64,000 nucleotides of DNA from Streptomyces sp. CB00455 (GCF_001905445.1 NZ_LIVQ01000003.1:62001-126000); one strand, 5' to 3'. Counted from the stretch's first letter, positions 33,011 to 42,573 are shown. Made by a program: numbers and translations. The notes: generated from the sequence alone by a model not told the origin.

Positions 33011-33468
33011 GCCGTCTCCCTCTCCGCGTCGCCCAGCGCCTGGGCCGTCGCGTCCTTCCACGCCATCCAGCTCAGCAGAGCACACTTCACACGCGCCGGA
33101 TACTTGGAGACGCCGACGAACGCGACCGCGTCCTCCAGCACCTCCTCCATCTCCTCGGTCGGCTCCAGCCTGCCCTTGGACTGCATCAGCTCCAGGAACA
33201 CGCCCTGGATCTTCTGCGCCTCGGCCAGCTCCTTGCCGACGAGCAGCTCGTTCAGTACGGACGCGCTGGCCTGGCTGATGGAGCAGCCCTGGCCCTCGTA
33301 CGAGACGTCGGTCAGCGTCTCGCCGTCGTACTTCACGCGCAGCGTGATCTCGTCACCGCATGTCGGGTTGACGTGGTGCACCTCGGCGTCGCCGTCGCGC
33401 AGGCCACGCCCGTGCGGGTGCTTGTAGTGGTCCAGGATCAGTTCCTGGTACATCGAATCCAGCTTCAC
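33007..33468 (-). CDS. sufU: SufU-type Fe-S assembly protein (Zn sulfur-transfer)
   Basis: 153 residues. The SufU ligands Cys37 and Asp39 (PTCGDE), Cys62 (GQGCSIS) and Cys129 (VKCALLSW) are all present, and the SufU-specific insertion between the second and third cysteine is seen. SufU takes persulfide sulfur from SufS. It lies downstream of sufS and overlaps the next gene, as expected in Gram-positive suf operons. No good reason exists to prefer another start; MKLDSMYQELILDHYKHP is the typical N-terminus. Confidence 0.95.
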   Translation of the reverse strand: MKLDSMYQELILDHYKHPHGRGLRDGDAEVHHVNPTCGDEITLRVKYDGETLTDVSYEGQGCSISQASASVLNELLVGKELAEAQKIQGVFLELMQSKGRLEPTEEMEEVLEDAVAFVGVSKYPARVKCALLSWMAWKDATAQALGDAERETA

Positions 33469-33507
33469 TGCGACTCCGTCGTCCTCGTCACCCTCGTCTC
33501 TCCGGCC

Positions 33508-34764
33508 TCAGCCGAAGAAGTTCCGTACGTGCTCCAGCCCGTCGACCAGTGCGTCGACCTCGGCCGGAGAGGAGTACAGGTAGAAAGACGCCCGCGTGGT
33601 CGCGGGAATTCCGTAGCGCAGGCAGACCGGGCGCGCGCAGTGGTGTCCCACGCGGACGGCGATGCCCTGCTCGTCGAGCACCTGGCCCACGTCGTGCGGG
33701 TGGATGTCGCCGAGTACGAAGGAGATCGCCGCCCCGCGGTCCTCCGCCGTCGTCGGGCCGATGATCCGCAGGTCGGGCACCTCGGCGAGGCGCTTGATCG
33801 CGTACTCGGTGATCGCGTGCTCGTGCGCGGCGATCTTGTCCATGCCGATCGCGGAGAGGTAGTCCACGGCCGCTCCGAGGCCGACGGCCTGGGCGATCGG
33901 GGGCGTACCCGCCTCGAACTTGTGGGGCGCGGGAGCGTAGGTCGAGGCGTGCATCGACACGGTCTCGATCATCTCGCCGCCGCCGAGGAACGGGGGCAGG
34001 TCCTCCAGGAGCTCCTGACGGCCCCAGAGCACGCCGATGCCGGTCGGACCGCACATCTTGTGGCCGGTGAAGGCCACGAAGTCGGCGCCGAGGGCCTGTA
34101 CGTCCAGCGGCATGTGCGGGGCGGCCTGGGAGGCGTCGATCAGCACCAGGGCGCCGACGTCCTGGGCGCGCCGCACGATCGCCTCGACCGGGTTGACGGT
34201 GCCCATGATGTTGGAGACCAGCGTGAAGGAGACGATCTTCGTCTTCTCCGTGATGACCTCTTCGATGTTGGACAGGTCGAGCCGGCCGTCGTCGGTGAGG
34301 CCGAACCACTTCAGCTTCGCGCCGGTGCGCTGCGAGAGCAGCTGCCACGGCACGATGTTGGAGTGGTGCTCCATCTCCGTGATGGCGATCTCGGTCTCGC
34401 GGTCGACCCGGTAGGGCTCGTCCGCCCAGCCGAGCATGTTCGCGACGAGGTTGAGCGACTCCGAGGCGTTCTTGGTGAAGATCACCTCGTCGCGGCTCGG
34501 CGCGTTGATGAAGGCGGCGACCTTGTCGCGGGCGCCCTCGTACAGCGCCGTGGCCTCCTCTGCGAGCACGTGCACGCCGCGGTGGACGTTGGCGTTGTGC
34601 TGCTCGTAGTACTCGTTCAGGGCGTCGAGCACCTGGCGCGGCTTCTGCGAAGTCGCCGCGTTGTCCAGGTAAACGATCTTCTTCCCGTCGTGGACCACAC
34701 GATCCAGCAGGGGGAAGTCCTTGCGGATCGCCTCGGTGTCGAGGAGGCCAGGCAGCTGTGTCAC
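33508..34764 (-). CDS. sufS: Cysteine desulfurase
   Basis: 418 residues of the group II class V cysteine desulfurases. VYLDNAATSQKP opens the fold, HHSN lies in the PLP stacking region, the Schiff-base lysine is Lys236 in FTGHKMCG, and the catalytic Cys376 lies in RVGHHCARP, the SufS-type short loop. It provides sulfur from L-cysteine for Fe-S clusters with SufU. The GTG start overlaps the sufC stop by four bases, so the pair is coupled. Confidence 0.96.
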   Translation of the reverse strand: MTQLPGLLDTEAIRKDFPLLDRVVHDGKKIVYLDNAATSQKPRQVLDALNEYYEQHNANVHRGVHVLAEEATALYEGARDKVAAFINAPSRDEVIFTKNASESLNLVANMLGWADEPYRVDRETEIAITEMEHHSNIVPWQLLSQRTGAKLKWFGLTDDGRLDLSNIEEVITEKTKIVSFTLVSNIMGTVNPVEAIVRRAQDVGALVLIDASQAAPHMPLDVQALGADFVAFTGHKMCGPTGIGVLWGRQELLEDLPPFLGGGEMIETVSMHASTYAPAPHKFEAGTPPIAQAVGLGAAVDYLSAIGMDKIAAHEHAITEYAIKRLAEVPDLRIIGPTTAEDRGAAISFVLGDIHPHDVGQVLDEQGIAVRVGHHCARPVCLRYGIPATTRASFYLYSSPAEVDALVDGLEHVRNFFG

Positions 34765-35525
34765 GCGGTCGCGCCACCCTTCACGTACTTGTCGTAGCCC
34801 TCGGCCTCCAGCTGGTCGGCGAGCTCGGCGCCGCCGGACTCGGCGATGCGGCCGTTCGCGAACACGTGCACGAAGTCGGGCTTGATGTAGCGCAGGATGC
34901 GCGTGTAGTGCGTGATCAGCAGGGTGCCGACCTCGCCCGTCTCGCGGACGCGGTTGACGCCTTCCGAGACGATGCGCAGCGCGTCGACGTCCAGGCCGGA
35001 GTCGGTCTCGTCGAGGATCGCGATCTTCGGCTTCAGGAGCTCCAGCTGGAGGATCTCGTGGCGCTTCTTCTCGCCGCCGGAGAAGCCCTCGTTGACGTTG
35101 CGCTCGGCGAAGGCCGTGTCCATCTGGAGCTGCTCCATGGCGGACTTGACCTCCTTCACCCAGGTGCGCAGCTTGGGGGCCTCGCCGCGGATGGCGGTGG
35201 CCGAGGTGCGCAAGAAGTTGGAGACCGAGACGCCGGGGACCTCGACCGGGTACTGCATGGCGAGGAACAGGCCGGCGCGGGCGCGCTCGTCGACGGACAT
35301 CTCCAGGACGTCCTCGCCGTCGAGGGTCACGGTGCCACCGGTGATGGTGTACTTCGGGTGACCGGCGAGCGAGTACGCCAGGGTGGACTTGCCGGAGCCG
35401 TTCGGACCCATGATGGCGTGCGTCTCACCCTGCTTGACGGTGAGGTCGACGCCCTTGAGGATCTCGCGGGCGCCGTTTTCGGCCTCGACAGAGACGTGCA
35501 GGTCGTGGATTTCAAGCGTTGCCAT
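34761..35525 (-). CDS. sufC: Fe-S cluster assembly ATPase
   Basis: 254 residues, an ABC-type ATPase. Walker A is GPNGSGKST (40-48), the signature is FSGGEKKRHE, and Walker B with the SUF-specific ending is AILDETDSGLD. The H-loop HYTRILRYIKPD is typical of SufC. It forms SufBC2D with the two scaffold proteins upstream in the operon and acts in the cytoplasm, not in transport. The stop overlaps the sufS start; eight bases separate its start from the ferredoxin gene end. Confidence 0.97.
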   Translation of the reverse strand: MATLEIHDLHVSVEAENGAREILKGVDLTVKQGETHAIMGPNGSGKSTLAYSLAGHPKYTITGGTVTLDGEDVLEMSVDERARAGLFLAMQYPVEVPGVSVSNFLRTSATAIRGEAPKLRTWVKEVKSAMEQLQMDTAFAERNVNEGFSGGEKKRHEILQLELLKPKIAILDETDSGLDVDALRIVSEGVNRVRETGEVGTLLITHYTRILRYIKPDFVHVFANGRIAESGGAELADQLEAEGYDKYVKGGATA

Positions 35526-35532
35526 GGATACC

Positions 35533-35850
35533 TCAGGACTCCTGGGTGAGGGAGACGAACACGTCGTCCCCTTCGATCTTTACGGGGTATACGGGTACGG
35601 GGCGCGTCGCGGGCAGGCCGGAGGGCTTGCCGGTGCGCAGGTCGAAGGCCGACCCGTGCAGCCAGCACTCGATCATGCAGTCCTCGACCTCGCCCTCCGA
35701 GAGCGAGACGTTCGCGTGCGAGCAGATGTCGTTGATCGCGAACACCTCGCCCTCGGCGCGGACGATGGACACCGGCGTGCCGTCGAGTTCCACCCGCTTG
35801 GGGGTGTCCTCCTCCAGCTCGCTCAGCGCGCAGGCCTTGACGTAGTTCAT
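35533..35850 (-). CDS. Rieske-type [2Fe-2S] ferredoxin of the suf operon
   Basis: 105 residues. The Rieske ligands are Cys43-x-His45 (CSHANVSL) and Cys62-x2-His65 (CWLHGSAFD), with an extra Cys58. The protein resembles ferredoxin subunits of non-heme-iron dioxygenases, but its place between sufD and sufC is typical of actinobacteria. It may carry electrons for cluster assembly or repair. The start overlaps the sufD stop (ATGA). No oxygenase gene is near. Confidence 0.93.
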   Translation of the reverse strand: MNYVKACALSELEEDTPKRVELDGTPVSIVRAEGEVFAINDICSHANVSLSEGEVEDCMIECWLHGSAFDLRTGKPSGLPATRPVPVYPVKIEGDDVFVSLTQES

Positions 35851-37028
35851 CAGACGGAGCCCTGGAGCTCGGTCTCGATCTTGGTGAGCAGCCGCTCCTC
35901 GATGTCGTCGACACCGATCTGCTGGACGAGCTCGGCGAAGAAGCCGCGCACGACCAGGCGGCGGGCCTCGTCGGCCGGGATGCCGCGGGCCTGCAGGTAG
36001 AAGAGCTGCTCGTCGTCGAAGCGGCCGGTCGCGGAGGCGTGGCCGGCGCCGACGATCTCGCCGGTCTCGATCTCCAGGTTCGGCACCGAGTCGACCCGCG
36101 CGCCGTCCGTCAGGACGAGGTTGCGGTTCATCTCGTAGGTGTCGGTGCCCTCGGCGGTCTTCTCGATGAGCACGTCACCGATCCAGACGGCGTGGGCGTC
36201 CTGCCCCTGGAGCGCGCCCTTGTAGACGACGTTCGACTTGCAGTGCGGGGCACTGTGGTCGACGAGGAGGCGGTGCTCCTGGTGCTGGCCGGCGTCCGTG
36301 AAGTAGAGGCCGAAGAGCTCGGCCTCCCCGCCGGGGCCCGCGTAGGTGACGCGCGGGTGCAGACGGACGAGGTCGCCGCCGAAGGTGACCACGATCGACT
36401 TGTAGGTCGCGTCCCGGCCGATCAGCGCGTTGTGCTGGGAGACGTGCACGGCGGTGTCGTCCCAGTCCTGCACGGAGACGACGGTGAGCTTGGCGCCGTC
36501 GCCGACCAGGAAGTCGACATTGGCGGCGCGCACGCCGTCACCGGTGTGGTCGATGACGACGACGGCCTCGGCGAACGCCTGCACGTCGAAGACGGTGTGC
36601 CCGAAGGTCGTGCCGCCCTCGCCGTGCAGCGAGACGCGCACGGGCTCGGTCAGGACGGCCTCCTTGGGCACGGTCACGACCGTGGCCTTGGTGAAGGACG
36701 AGAAGGCCTGGGCGGCGATCCGGTCCACCGGGGTGCCGGCCTTGCCGATGCGCGCGTCGTCGCGCTCCACCGACTCGATGGTGACGACGTCGGGGGCGTC
36801 GATCTGGGCCTTCATGGTGCCGTCGGCGACCGCGGTGCCGTCGTGCAGGCCCCGCAGGCGGGCGAGCGGGGTGAACCGCCACTCCTCCTCGCGGCCGTGC
36901 GGGACCGGGAAGTCGGCCACGTCGAAGGACGCGGGCGCACTCATCCGGGTGGCGACGGTGGACTCGGCGGCCACCGCGATCGCGCCGGCGGTGGTCGAGC
37001 CCGCCGGAATGTTCTGAGCCTCAGCCAT
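35850..37028 (-). CDS. sufD: Fe-S cluster assembly scaffold protein SufD
   Basis: 392 residues. The N-terminal helical part contains FPVPHGREEEWRFTPLARLRGL; the core is a right-handed beta helix with LHPRVTYAGPGGEAELFGLYF, HQEHRLLVDHSAPHCKSNVVYKGAL and the end FDDEQLFYLQARGIPADEARRLVVRGFF. SufD partners SufB in the SufBC2D complex and helps deliver iron. The start ATG (MAEAQNIPAG) matches the usual N-terminus; a GTG six codons earlier (37046) is also possible. Neither has a strong ribosome site. Confidence 0.94.
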   Translation of the reverse strand: MAEAQNIPAGSTTAGAIAVAAESTVATRMSAPASFDVADFPVPHGREEEWRFTPLARLRGLHDGTAVADGTMKAQIDAPDVVTIESVERDDARIGKAGTPVDRIAAQAFSSFTKATVVTVPKEAVLTEPVRVSLHGEGGTTFGHTVFDVQAFAEAVVVIDHTGDGVRAANVDFLVGDGAKLTVVSVQDWDDTAVHVSQHNALIGRDATYKSIVVTFGGDLVRLHPRVTYAGPGGEAELFGLYFTDAGQHQEHRLLVDHSAPHCKSNVVYKGALQGQDAHAVWIGDVLIEKTAEGTDTYEMNRNLVLTDGARVDSVPNLEIETGEIVGAGHASATGRFDDEQLFYLQARGIPADEARRLVVRGFFAELVQQIGVDDIEERLLTKIETELQGSV

Positions 37029-37102
37029 GGCTGTCGTCTTGCTCACTCTCTTGTAAAGCGCTGACTACGTCGGGAAATCCGCTGCGGGAGCGGGCGGCCG
37101 GG

Positions 37103-38518
37103 TCAGCCGACCGAGCCCTCCATCTGCAGCTCGATCAGCCGGTTCAGCTCCAGCGCGTACTCCATCGGCAGCTCACGCGCGATCGGCTCGACGAAGCCGC
37201 GCACGATCATGGCCATGGCCTCGAACTCCGTCAGACCGCGGCTCATGAGGTAGAAGAGCTGGTCGTCGGAGACCTTGGAGACGGTCGCCTCGTGGCCCAT
37301 GGACACGTCGTCCTCGCGGACGTCCACGTAGGGGTAGGTGTCCGAACGGGAGATCGTGTCGACCAGCAGCGCGTCGCACAGCACGTTGGACTTCGAGCCG
37401 TGGGCGCCCTCGCCGATCTCCACCAGGCCGCGGTAGGAGGTGCGGCCGCCGCCCCGTGCCACCGACTTGGAGACGATGTTGGAGGAGGTGTACGGCGCCA
37501 TGTGGACCATCTTGGAGCCGGCGTCCTGGTGCTGGCCCTCGCCCGCGAAGGCGATGGAGAGGGTCTCGCCCTTGGCGTGCTCGCCCATCAGGTAGACGGC
37601 CGGGTACTTCATGGTGACCTTGGAGCCGATGTTGCCGTCGACCCACTCCATGGTCGCGCCCTCGTACGCCACGGCGCGCTTGGTGACCAGGTTGTAGACG
37701 TTGTTCGACCAGTTCTGGATCGTCGTGTAGCGGCAGCGGCCGCCCTTCTTCACGATGATCTCGACCACGGCGCTGTGCAGCGAGTCCGAGGAGTAGATCG
37801 GGGCGGTGCAGCCCTCGACGTAGTGGACGTAGGCGTCCTCGTCGACGATGATCAGCGTCCGCTCGAACTGGCCCATGTTCTCCGTGTTGATGCGGAAATA
37901 GGCCTGGAGCGGGATGTCGACCTTGACGCCCTTGGGGACGTAGATGAACGACCCGCCGGACCACACCGCGGTGTTCAGCGAGGCGAACTTGTTGTCGCCG
38001 ACCGGGATGACGGTGCCGAAGTACTCCTGGAAGAGCTCCGGGTGCTCCTTGAGCGCGGTGTCCGTGTCGAGGAAGATGACGCCCTGCTCCTCCAGGTCCT
38101 CGCGGATCTGGTGGTAGACGACCTCGGACTCGTACTGGGCCGCGACACCGGCGACGAGGCGCTGCTTCTCCGCCTCGGGGATGCCGAGCTTGTCGTACGT
38201 GTTCTTGATGTCCTCGGGCAGGTCCTCCCACGAAGCGGCCTGCTTCTCGGTGGAGCGCACGAAGTACTTGATGTTGTCGAAGTCGATGCCCGAGAGGTCG
38301 GAGCCCCAGTTCGGCATGGGCTTCTTGTCGAACAGCTTGAGGCCCTTGAGGCGGAGCTTCAGCATCCACTCCGGCTCGGACTTCTTCGCCGAGATGTCGC
38401 GGACGACATCCTCGGACAGACCCCGCTTGGCAGCCGCGCCGGCCGCGTCGGAGTCGGCCCAGCCGTATTCGTAGGTGCCCAGGCCATCGAGCTCAGGGTG
38501 AGCAGTCTCCGTGGTCAT
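37103..38518 (-). CDS. sufB: Fe-S cluster assembly scaffold protein SufB
   Basis: 471 residues. The family pattern is clear, with [13 protein letters not shown], the [28 protein letters not shown] segment region (37430-37510), the cysteine in [10 protein letters not shown] and the closing [24 protein letters not shown]. SufB is the platform on which the nascent cluster forms. The ATG overlaps the sufR stop by four bases, so sufR and the assembly genes form one operon. No intein is seen, unlike in Mycobacterium tuberculosis SufB. Confidence 0.96.
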   Translation of the reverse strand: MTTETAHPELDGLGTYEYGWADSDAAGAAAKRGLSEDVVRDISAKKSEPEWMLKLRLKGLKLFDKKPMPNWGSDLSGIDFDNIKYFVRSTEKQAASWEDLPEDIKNTYDKLGIPEAEKQRLVAGVAAQYESEVVYHQIREDLEEQGVIFLDTDTALKEHPELFQEYFGTVIPVGDNKFASLNTAVWSGGSFIYVPKGVKVDIPLQAYFRINTENMGQFERTLIIVDEDAYVHYVEGCTAPIYSSDSLHSAVVEIIVKKGGRCRYTTIQNWSNNVYNLVTKRAVAYEGATMEWVDGNIGSKVTMKYPAVYLMGEHAKGETLSIAFAGEGQHQDAGSKMVHMAPYTSSNIVSKSVARGGGRTSYRGLVEIGEGAHGSKSNVLCDALLVDTISRSDTYPYVDVREDDVSMGHEATVSKVSDDQLFYLMSRGLTEFEAMAMIVRGFVEPIARELPMEYALELNRLIELQMEGSVG

Positions 38519-39276
38519 GCGGGGTTCCTCCCGGCCGTACTTGCAGATACTGATGTGTCGGTCTGTGTGGTGCTCGCGCTACGCGGGATGAAGGTCGTGC
38601 ACACCCCGTCGCCGTGGGCGATCGTGGCGAGGCGCTGCACATGCGTCCCGAGCAGGCGGGAGAAGACCTCGGTCTCCGCCTCGCACAGCTGCGGGAACTG
38701 CTCGGCGACGTGGGCCACCGGGCAATGGTGCTGACAGAGCTGTTCACCGCTTTGCGGACCGGGAGCGCTCTTCGCCGTAGCAGCGTACCCGTCGGCGGTC
38801 AACGCCTTGGCGAGGGCCTCGGTGCGCTCCGCGGGAGCGGCGGCCTCGACGGCCTCGCGGTAGGTCTGCGCCTGCGTCTCCATCCGGGCCCTGGCGAAGG
38901 CGGCGACGGCCGCCTCGCCCTGCTCGCCGCCGCCGACGGTCTGCGCGATCCAGCGCAGGGCGTCCGCGGCGAGTGCGTCGTAGGACTGGTCGAAGGCGTC
39001 GCGGCCGCAGTCGGTGAGCGCGAAGACCTTGGCGGGCCTGCCGCGGGTGCGGGCGCCGTACACGCGCTGCTCACGGGGCTCGACGACGCCGTCGGCGACG
39101 AGGGTGTCGAGGTGGCGGCGGACGGCGGCCTGCGTGAGGCCCAGCCGCTGCGCGAGGTCGGCGACGGTGGAGGGACCGTGGTCCAGGACGGAGCGCGCGA
39201 CCCGGTTGCGGGTGGACCGCTCCCCGGTCGCGAGTTCCCCCTGGGGGGTCTCGCTCTGCCGTTCGCCGTATTTCAC
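38515..39276 (-). CDS. sufR: Fe-S cluster-sensing repressor SufR
   Basis: 253 residues. The N-terminal winged helix (about 20-85) shows [23 protein letters not shown] and [14 protein letters not shown]. The C-terminal part has the cluster-binding cysteines Cys181, Cys185 and Cys198 in [23 protein letters not shown]. In Streptomyces and Mycobacterium SufR represses its own suf operon when it holds a cluster. The GTG start coincides with the edge of a CAAC-N6-GTTG operator (39276-39289), which implies a short or absent leader and direct repression. It is the first gene of the operon. Confidence 0.93.
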   Translation of the reverse strand: MKYGERQSETPQGELATGERSTRNRVARSVLDHGPSTVADLAQRLGLTQAAVRRHLDTLVADGVVEPREQRVYGARTRGRPAKVFALTDCGRDAFDQSYDALAADALRWIAQTVGGGEQGEAAVAAFARARMETQAQTYREAVEAAAPAERTEALAKALTADGYAATAKSAPGPQSGEQLCQHHCPVAHVAEQFPQLCEAETEVFSRLLGTHVQRLATIAHGDGVCTTFIPRSASTTQTDTSVSASTAGRNPA

Positions 39277-39289
39277 AACACCATTGTTG
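39276..39289. promoter_or_regulatory. SufR operator
   Basis: CAAC-ACCATT-GTTG matches the 14-base palindrome CAAC-N6-GTTG described for Streptomyces SufR. It abuts the sufR start codon. The rest of the 331-base gap to the ABC ATPase gene holds the suf promoter (TAATTA-type sequence just upstream), and no gene. Confidence 0.8.
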
Positions 39290-39593
39290 CGTAATTAGTC
39301 GAGCCCCGACAAGCCGTGACGGAGGCCACTCCTGGTGGCCTCTATCACTAAGGGTTACCTAATCTGTCGACGCAGAGTCACGCCGGGGGTAACGCTCCGC
39401 ACCCCCGCGCGCCCCCCGGCGAACCGCTGGAGGGCCCCCACCAGCGGTCCCGCGCCCACGACGCCGCGCGGCACGGGGCATGCCACAGCGCGGAAAAACC
39501 ACCGGGCGCCACTGCGCCGTCCGGGGCCACCGGGCCCGCAGCAGCCCCGATCGCGGCCCGACCCCGGGACCGGGAACCCCCCGCCCGGCTCCG

Positions 39594-39599
39594 TAGACT
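39594..39599 (+). promoter_or_regulatory. -10 box for leaderless ABC ATPase gene
   Basis: TAGACT ends eight bases before the ATG at 39608, and no ribosome site is present, so the transcript is probably leaderless. Confidence 0.5.
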
Positions 39600-39607
39600 C
39601 ACCCACC

Positions 39608-40534
39608 ATGAGCAACGACCCCGCCGTGGAGATCCGCGGACTGGTGAAACGGTACGGGCCCAGGACCGCCGTCGACGGCCTCGACCTCACCGTCCGTACG
39701 GCCACCGTCACCGCCGTCCTCGGACCCAACGGCGCGGGCAAGACGACCACGGTGGAGACCTGCGAGGGCTACCGCCGCCCCGACGCCGGAACCGTCCGCG
39801 TCCTCGGCCTCGACCCCTTCGCCCAGGCCCCGGCCCTGCGTCCGCGCGTCGGGGTGATGCTCCAGTCCGGAGGCGTCTACTCCGGGGCCCGCGCCGTCGA
39901 GATGCTCCGCCACATGGCCAGGCTGTACGCCGACCCGCTCGACGTGGACTCCCTGGTGGAACGCCTCGGCCTCGGCGGCTGCGGCCGCACCGCCTACCGC
40001 AGGCTCTCCGGCGGGCAGCAGCAGCGCCTCTCCCTGGCCATGGCCGTCGTCGGCCGCCCCGAGCTGGTCTTCCTCGACGAACCGACCGCCGGACTGGACC
40101 CCCAGGCCCGCCGGGCCACCTGGGACCTCGTGCGCGAACTGCGCGCCGACGGGGTCACCGTCGTGCTCACCACCCACCACATGGACGAGGCCGAGCAGCT
40201 CGCCGACGAGGTCGCCGTCGTGGACACCGGCCGGGTCATCGCCCACGGCAGCCCCGAGCAGCTGTGCCGGGGCGGCGCCGAGAACACCCTGCGCTTCACC
40301 GGCCGCCCCGGCCTGGAGCTCTCCTCGCTGCTGAAGGCGCTGCCGGACGGCACGGACGCCGCCGAGCTCGGCCCCGGCGTCTACCGGGTCTCCGGCGACG
40401 TCGACCCCCAGCTGCTCGCCACCGTCGCCTCCTGGTGCGCGCAGCACGGCGTGATGCCCGACAGCCTCTCGGTGGAGCGGCACACCCTGGAGGACGTCTT
40501 CCTGGAACTGACCGGTAAGGAGCTGCGCGGATGA
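39608..40534 (+). CDS. ABC transporter ATP-binding protein
   Basis: 308 residues. Walker A is GPNGAGKTTT, the signature is LSGGQQQRLSLA, Walker B is LVFLDEPTAGLD and the H-loop is TTHHMDEAEQLAD. The C-terminal extension (about 225-308) and the LEDVFLELTGKELRG end are typical of DrrA/CcmA-type exporters. It is coupled to the permease by an ATGA overlap. In mycobacteria a like pair (Rv1457c/Rv1458c) sits between ctaA and sufR, as here, so a link to heme or oxidase assembly is possible, but the substrate is not known. Confidence 0.93.
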   Translation: MSNDPAVEIRGLVKRYGPRTAVDGLDLTVRTATVTAVLGPNGAGKTTTVETCEGYRRPDAGTVRVLGLDPFAQAPALRPRVGVMLQSGGVYSGARAVEMLRHMARLYADPLDVDSLVERLGLGGCGRTAYRRLSGGQQQRLSLAMAVVGRPELVFLDEPTAGLDPQARRATWDLVRELRADGVTVVLTTHHMDEAEQLADEVAVVDTGRVIAHGSPEQLCRGGAENTLRFTGRPGLELSSLLKALPDGTDAAELGPGVYRVSGDVDPQLLATVASWCAQHGVMPDSLSVERHTLEDVFLELTGKELRG

Positions 40535-41313
40535 GCGCCGGCACGTTCACCCCCCGCCCGGGAGCGGCCCCCGTCCCGCGCATGATCCTGGCGCAGACGG
40601 CACTGGAGACCCGGATGCTGCTGCGCAACGGGGAGCAGCTGCTGCTGACCGTGATCATCCCGGCGTTGCTGCTCGTGCTGTTCTCGGCCGTGGACATCGT
40701 GACGGTGCCGCTGGCGCAGGGCGGCGGGGAGAAGTCCGTGGACTTCCTCGCGCCGGGCGTGCTGGCCCTCGCCGTGATGTCCACCGCCTTCACCGGCCAG
40801 GCCATCGCCACCGGTTTCGACCGCCGCTACGGGGTCCTCAAGCGCCTCGGGGCCTCCCCCCTGCCGCGCTGGGCGCTGATGGCCGCCAAGACCCTGTCCG
40901 TGCTGGTCACCGAGGTGCTCCAGATCACCCTGCTGACGGTGATCGCGCTGGCGCTGGGGTGGTCCCCGCACGGGAACCCGCTGTGGGTGGCCGCGCTGGT
41001 GCTGCTGGGCACCGCCGCGTTCTCGGGGCTGGGCCTGCTGATGGCGGGCACCCTCAAGGCCGAGATGACCCTGGCCGCCGCCAACCTGGTGTTCCTGCTG
41101 CTGCTCGTGGGCGGTGGCGTCATCGTGCCGCTGGAGAAGTTCCCGGAGGGGGTGCGGTCCGTACTGGAACTGCTGCCCGTCTCCGCCCTCTCCGACGGTC
41201 TGCGCGAGGTGCTGCGGCACGGCGCCGGGATGCCGTGGGGCGACGCGGCCGTGCTGGCGGTCTGGGCGGTGCTGGGGCTGGGCGCCGCCGCGCGCCTGTT
41301 CCGCTGGGAATGA
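40531..41313 (+). CDS. ABC-2 type permease
   Basis: 260 residues with six predicted membrane segments of the ABC-2 exporter type. The amphipathic LAQTALETRMLLRNGEQLL start, the FDRRYGVLKRLGASPLPRWAL coupling-helix region and the late VIVPLEKFPEGVRSVLELLPVS loop are typical. It pairs with the ATPase gene upstream (4-base overlap). Substrate unknown; the position next to ctaA is conserved in actinobacteria. A weak tail of 92 bases separates it from the next gene. Confidence 0.92.
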   Translation: MSAGTFTPRPGAAPVPRMILAQTALETRMLLRNGEQLLLTVIIPALLLVLFSAVDIVTVPLAQGGGEKSVDFLAPGVLALAVMSTAFTGQAIATGFDRRYGVLKRLGASPLPRWALMAAKTLSVLVTEVLQITLLTVIALALGWSPHGNPLWVAALVLLGTAAFSGLGLLMAGTLKAEMTLAAANLVFLLLLVGGGVIVPLEKFPEGVRSVLELLPVSALSDGLREVLRHGAGMPWGDAAVLAVWAVLGLGAAARLFRWE

Positions 41314-41405
41314 AACCCTTCCACTGAGGTCCGCTCCCCCGCGACTATGGACCCCTTCACCGATGACAGCGTGCAGGCGTACGACCACGACGCCGGGGGG
41401 CGGAC

Positions 41406-42539
41406 ATGGCGGAGCGAGAGGCCGTGCTACGGCTGGACGAGCAGTGGGCACGCGTCCGCTCGGGAGCCGCGCACGCGCCGCCGCAGGAGCGCGAACGGCT
41501 GCTCGACGAGCTGATCGGCGCCCTGCGCACACGGCCCGACGACGCCGAGTGCACCGCGCTGCTCGGGCTGCGGCTCGCCGACCGGGCCGCCCTGCGCTTC
41601 GCCGAGGGGGACCGCGCGAGCGCCCTGGCCACGATCGAGGAGGGACTGCGCAGCTCCGAGCGGGCAGCTGCCTGCGCCCCCGAATTCGCGCGCTGGTACG
41701 CCCGCGGGCTGATCAACCACGGCGTGTGGCTGGCCTGGCCGCTGAGCGACGGGGACCGGCTGCCCCGGCACCCACTGGGCACCGCCGCCTCGCAGGGCCC
41801 GAGCGCCATGGAGCGGGCGGCCGGCGAGCGCGCCCTCGACCTGACCCGGGCCGCCGTCGAGGTGTGGGCGGGGCTCGACCAGGGTGATCCGGTCAACCGC
41901 AGGGGACTCGCCCAGGCCAAGGTCTTCCTCGGGGACCGGCTCGCCGAGCTCGGCCACGCCGAGGAGGCGGTGGCCTGGGCCGTGGACGCGGAGTGCGACT
42001 TCCGCCGGCAGCTGCTCGCGGAGCACGGCTCGCAGGCGTCGCAGGAGGCCGAGGAGGCCCTCGACCACATCGGACGGCAGCTGGAATTACGCCTGCGCTA
42101 CCTGTCCTTCGACTCCCTGACCGCCCTGCGCGCGCGGGGGCTGCTGCCCGAGCGGCTGCTGCCGCAGGCCGTGGTGGCCGCCCGCGTCCAGGGCGTGGAG
42201 GAGGCCGGCATCGCCGCCGGGCTGCGGCTGGAAGCCGAGCAGGTGCGCACGATGCTGGAGGTCACCCCCTGGACCGCGGTGTGGCGGGTGGAGGTGCGCG
42301 GCCCCGACGGGGTGTGGGCCGCACTGGAACATCCGTGGCACAGCGCCACGGAGGTGAGGGACCGGACAGCGGCCGACGTGGGGGCCGAAGTGGTGCGCGG
42401 CTTCACGGAGTCGGCCGATCACCCGGGCCGCGGCCGCCCGTGGCGCATCCTCCTGTGGTGGCACCAGGAGGGCGACCCGGCCGGGGCCCGGTTCCGGCTG
42501 TCCGCGGGGGGCGACGCACCACCTGCCACCCCCTCGTGA
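41406..42539 (+). CDS. Unknown protein with helical-repeat N-terminus; contains a TTA codon
   Basis: 377 residues, no signal peptide. The N-terminal 230 residues are helical with TPR-like spacing (RPDDAECTALLGLRLADRAALRFAEGDRASALATIEEGL). The C-terminal part is a compact domain with WRVEVRGPDGVWAALEHP and RPWRILLWWH. No known family was recognised. GGGGGG precedes the ATG. Codon 228 is TTA (42087-42089), the only in-frame TTA seen in the window, so translation may depend on the bldA leucine tRNA. It lies between the ABC pair and ctaA, on the same strand. Confidence 0.75.
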   Translation: MAEREAVLRLDEQWARVRSGAAHAPPQERERLLDELIGALRTRPDDAECTALLGLRLADRAALRFAEGDRASALATIEEGLRSSERAAACAPEFARWYARGLINHGVWLAWPLSDGDRLPRHPLGTAASQGPSAMERAAGERALDLTRAAVEVWAGLDQGDPVNRRGLAQAKVFLGDRLAELGHAEEAVAWAVDAECDFRRQLLAEHGSQASQEAEEALDHIGRQLELRLRYLSFDSLTALRARGLLPERLLPQAVVAARVQGVEEAGIAAGLRLEAEQVRTMLEVTPWTAVWRVEVRGPDGVWAALEHPWHSATEVRDRTAADVGAEVVRGFTESADHPGRGRPWRILLWWHQEGDPAGARFRLSAGGDAPPATPS

Positions 42540-42560
42540 AACTTTGCACAAGGCTCCGCT

Positions 42561-42566
42561 TACGAT
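42561..42566 (+). promoter_or_regulatory. -10 box for leaderless ctaA
   Basis: TACGAT ends seven bases before the GTG at 42574, and there is no ribosome site, so the gene is probably transcribed from its start codon. No clear -35 box was seen. Confidence 0.45.
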
Positions 42567-42573
42567 AGTGGCC

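Noticed and set aside
39271-39280. A Rex operator half-site near sufR
   Set aside because: Only one half (TTTCACAAC) is present. The palindrome at this place is explained better by SufR.
39344-39362. A possible DmdR1/IdeR iron box upstream of sufR
   Set aside because: The right half ACCTAA matches, but the left half does not; by eye only about 12 of 19 positions agree with the consensus.
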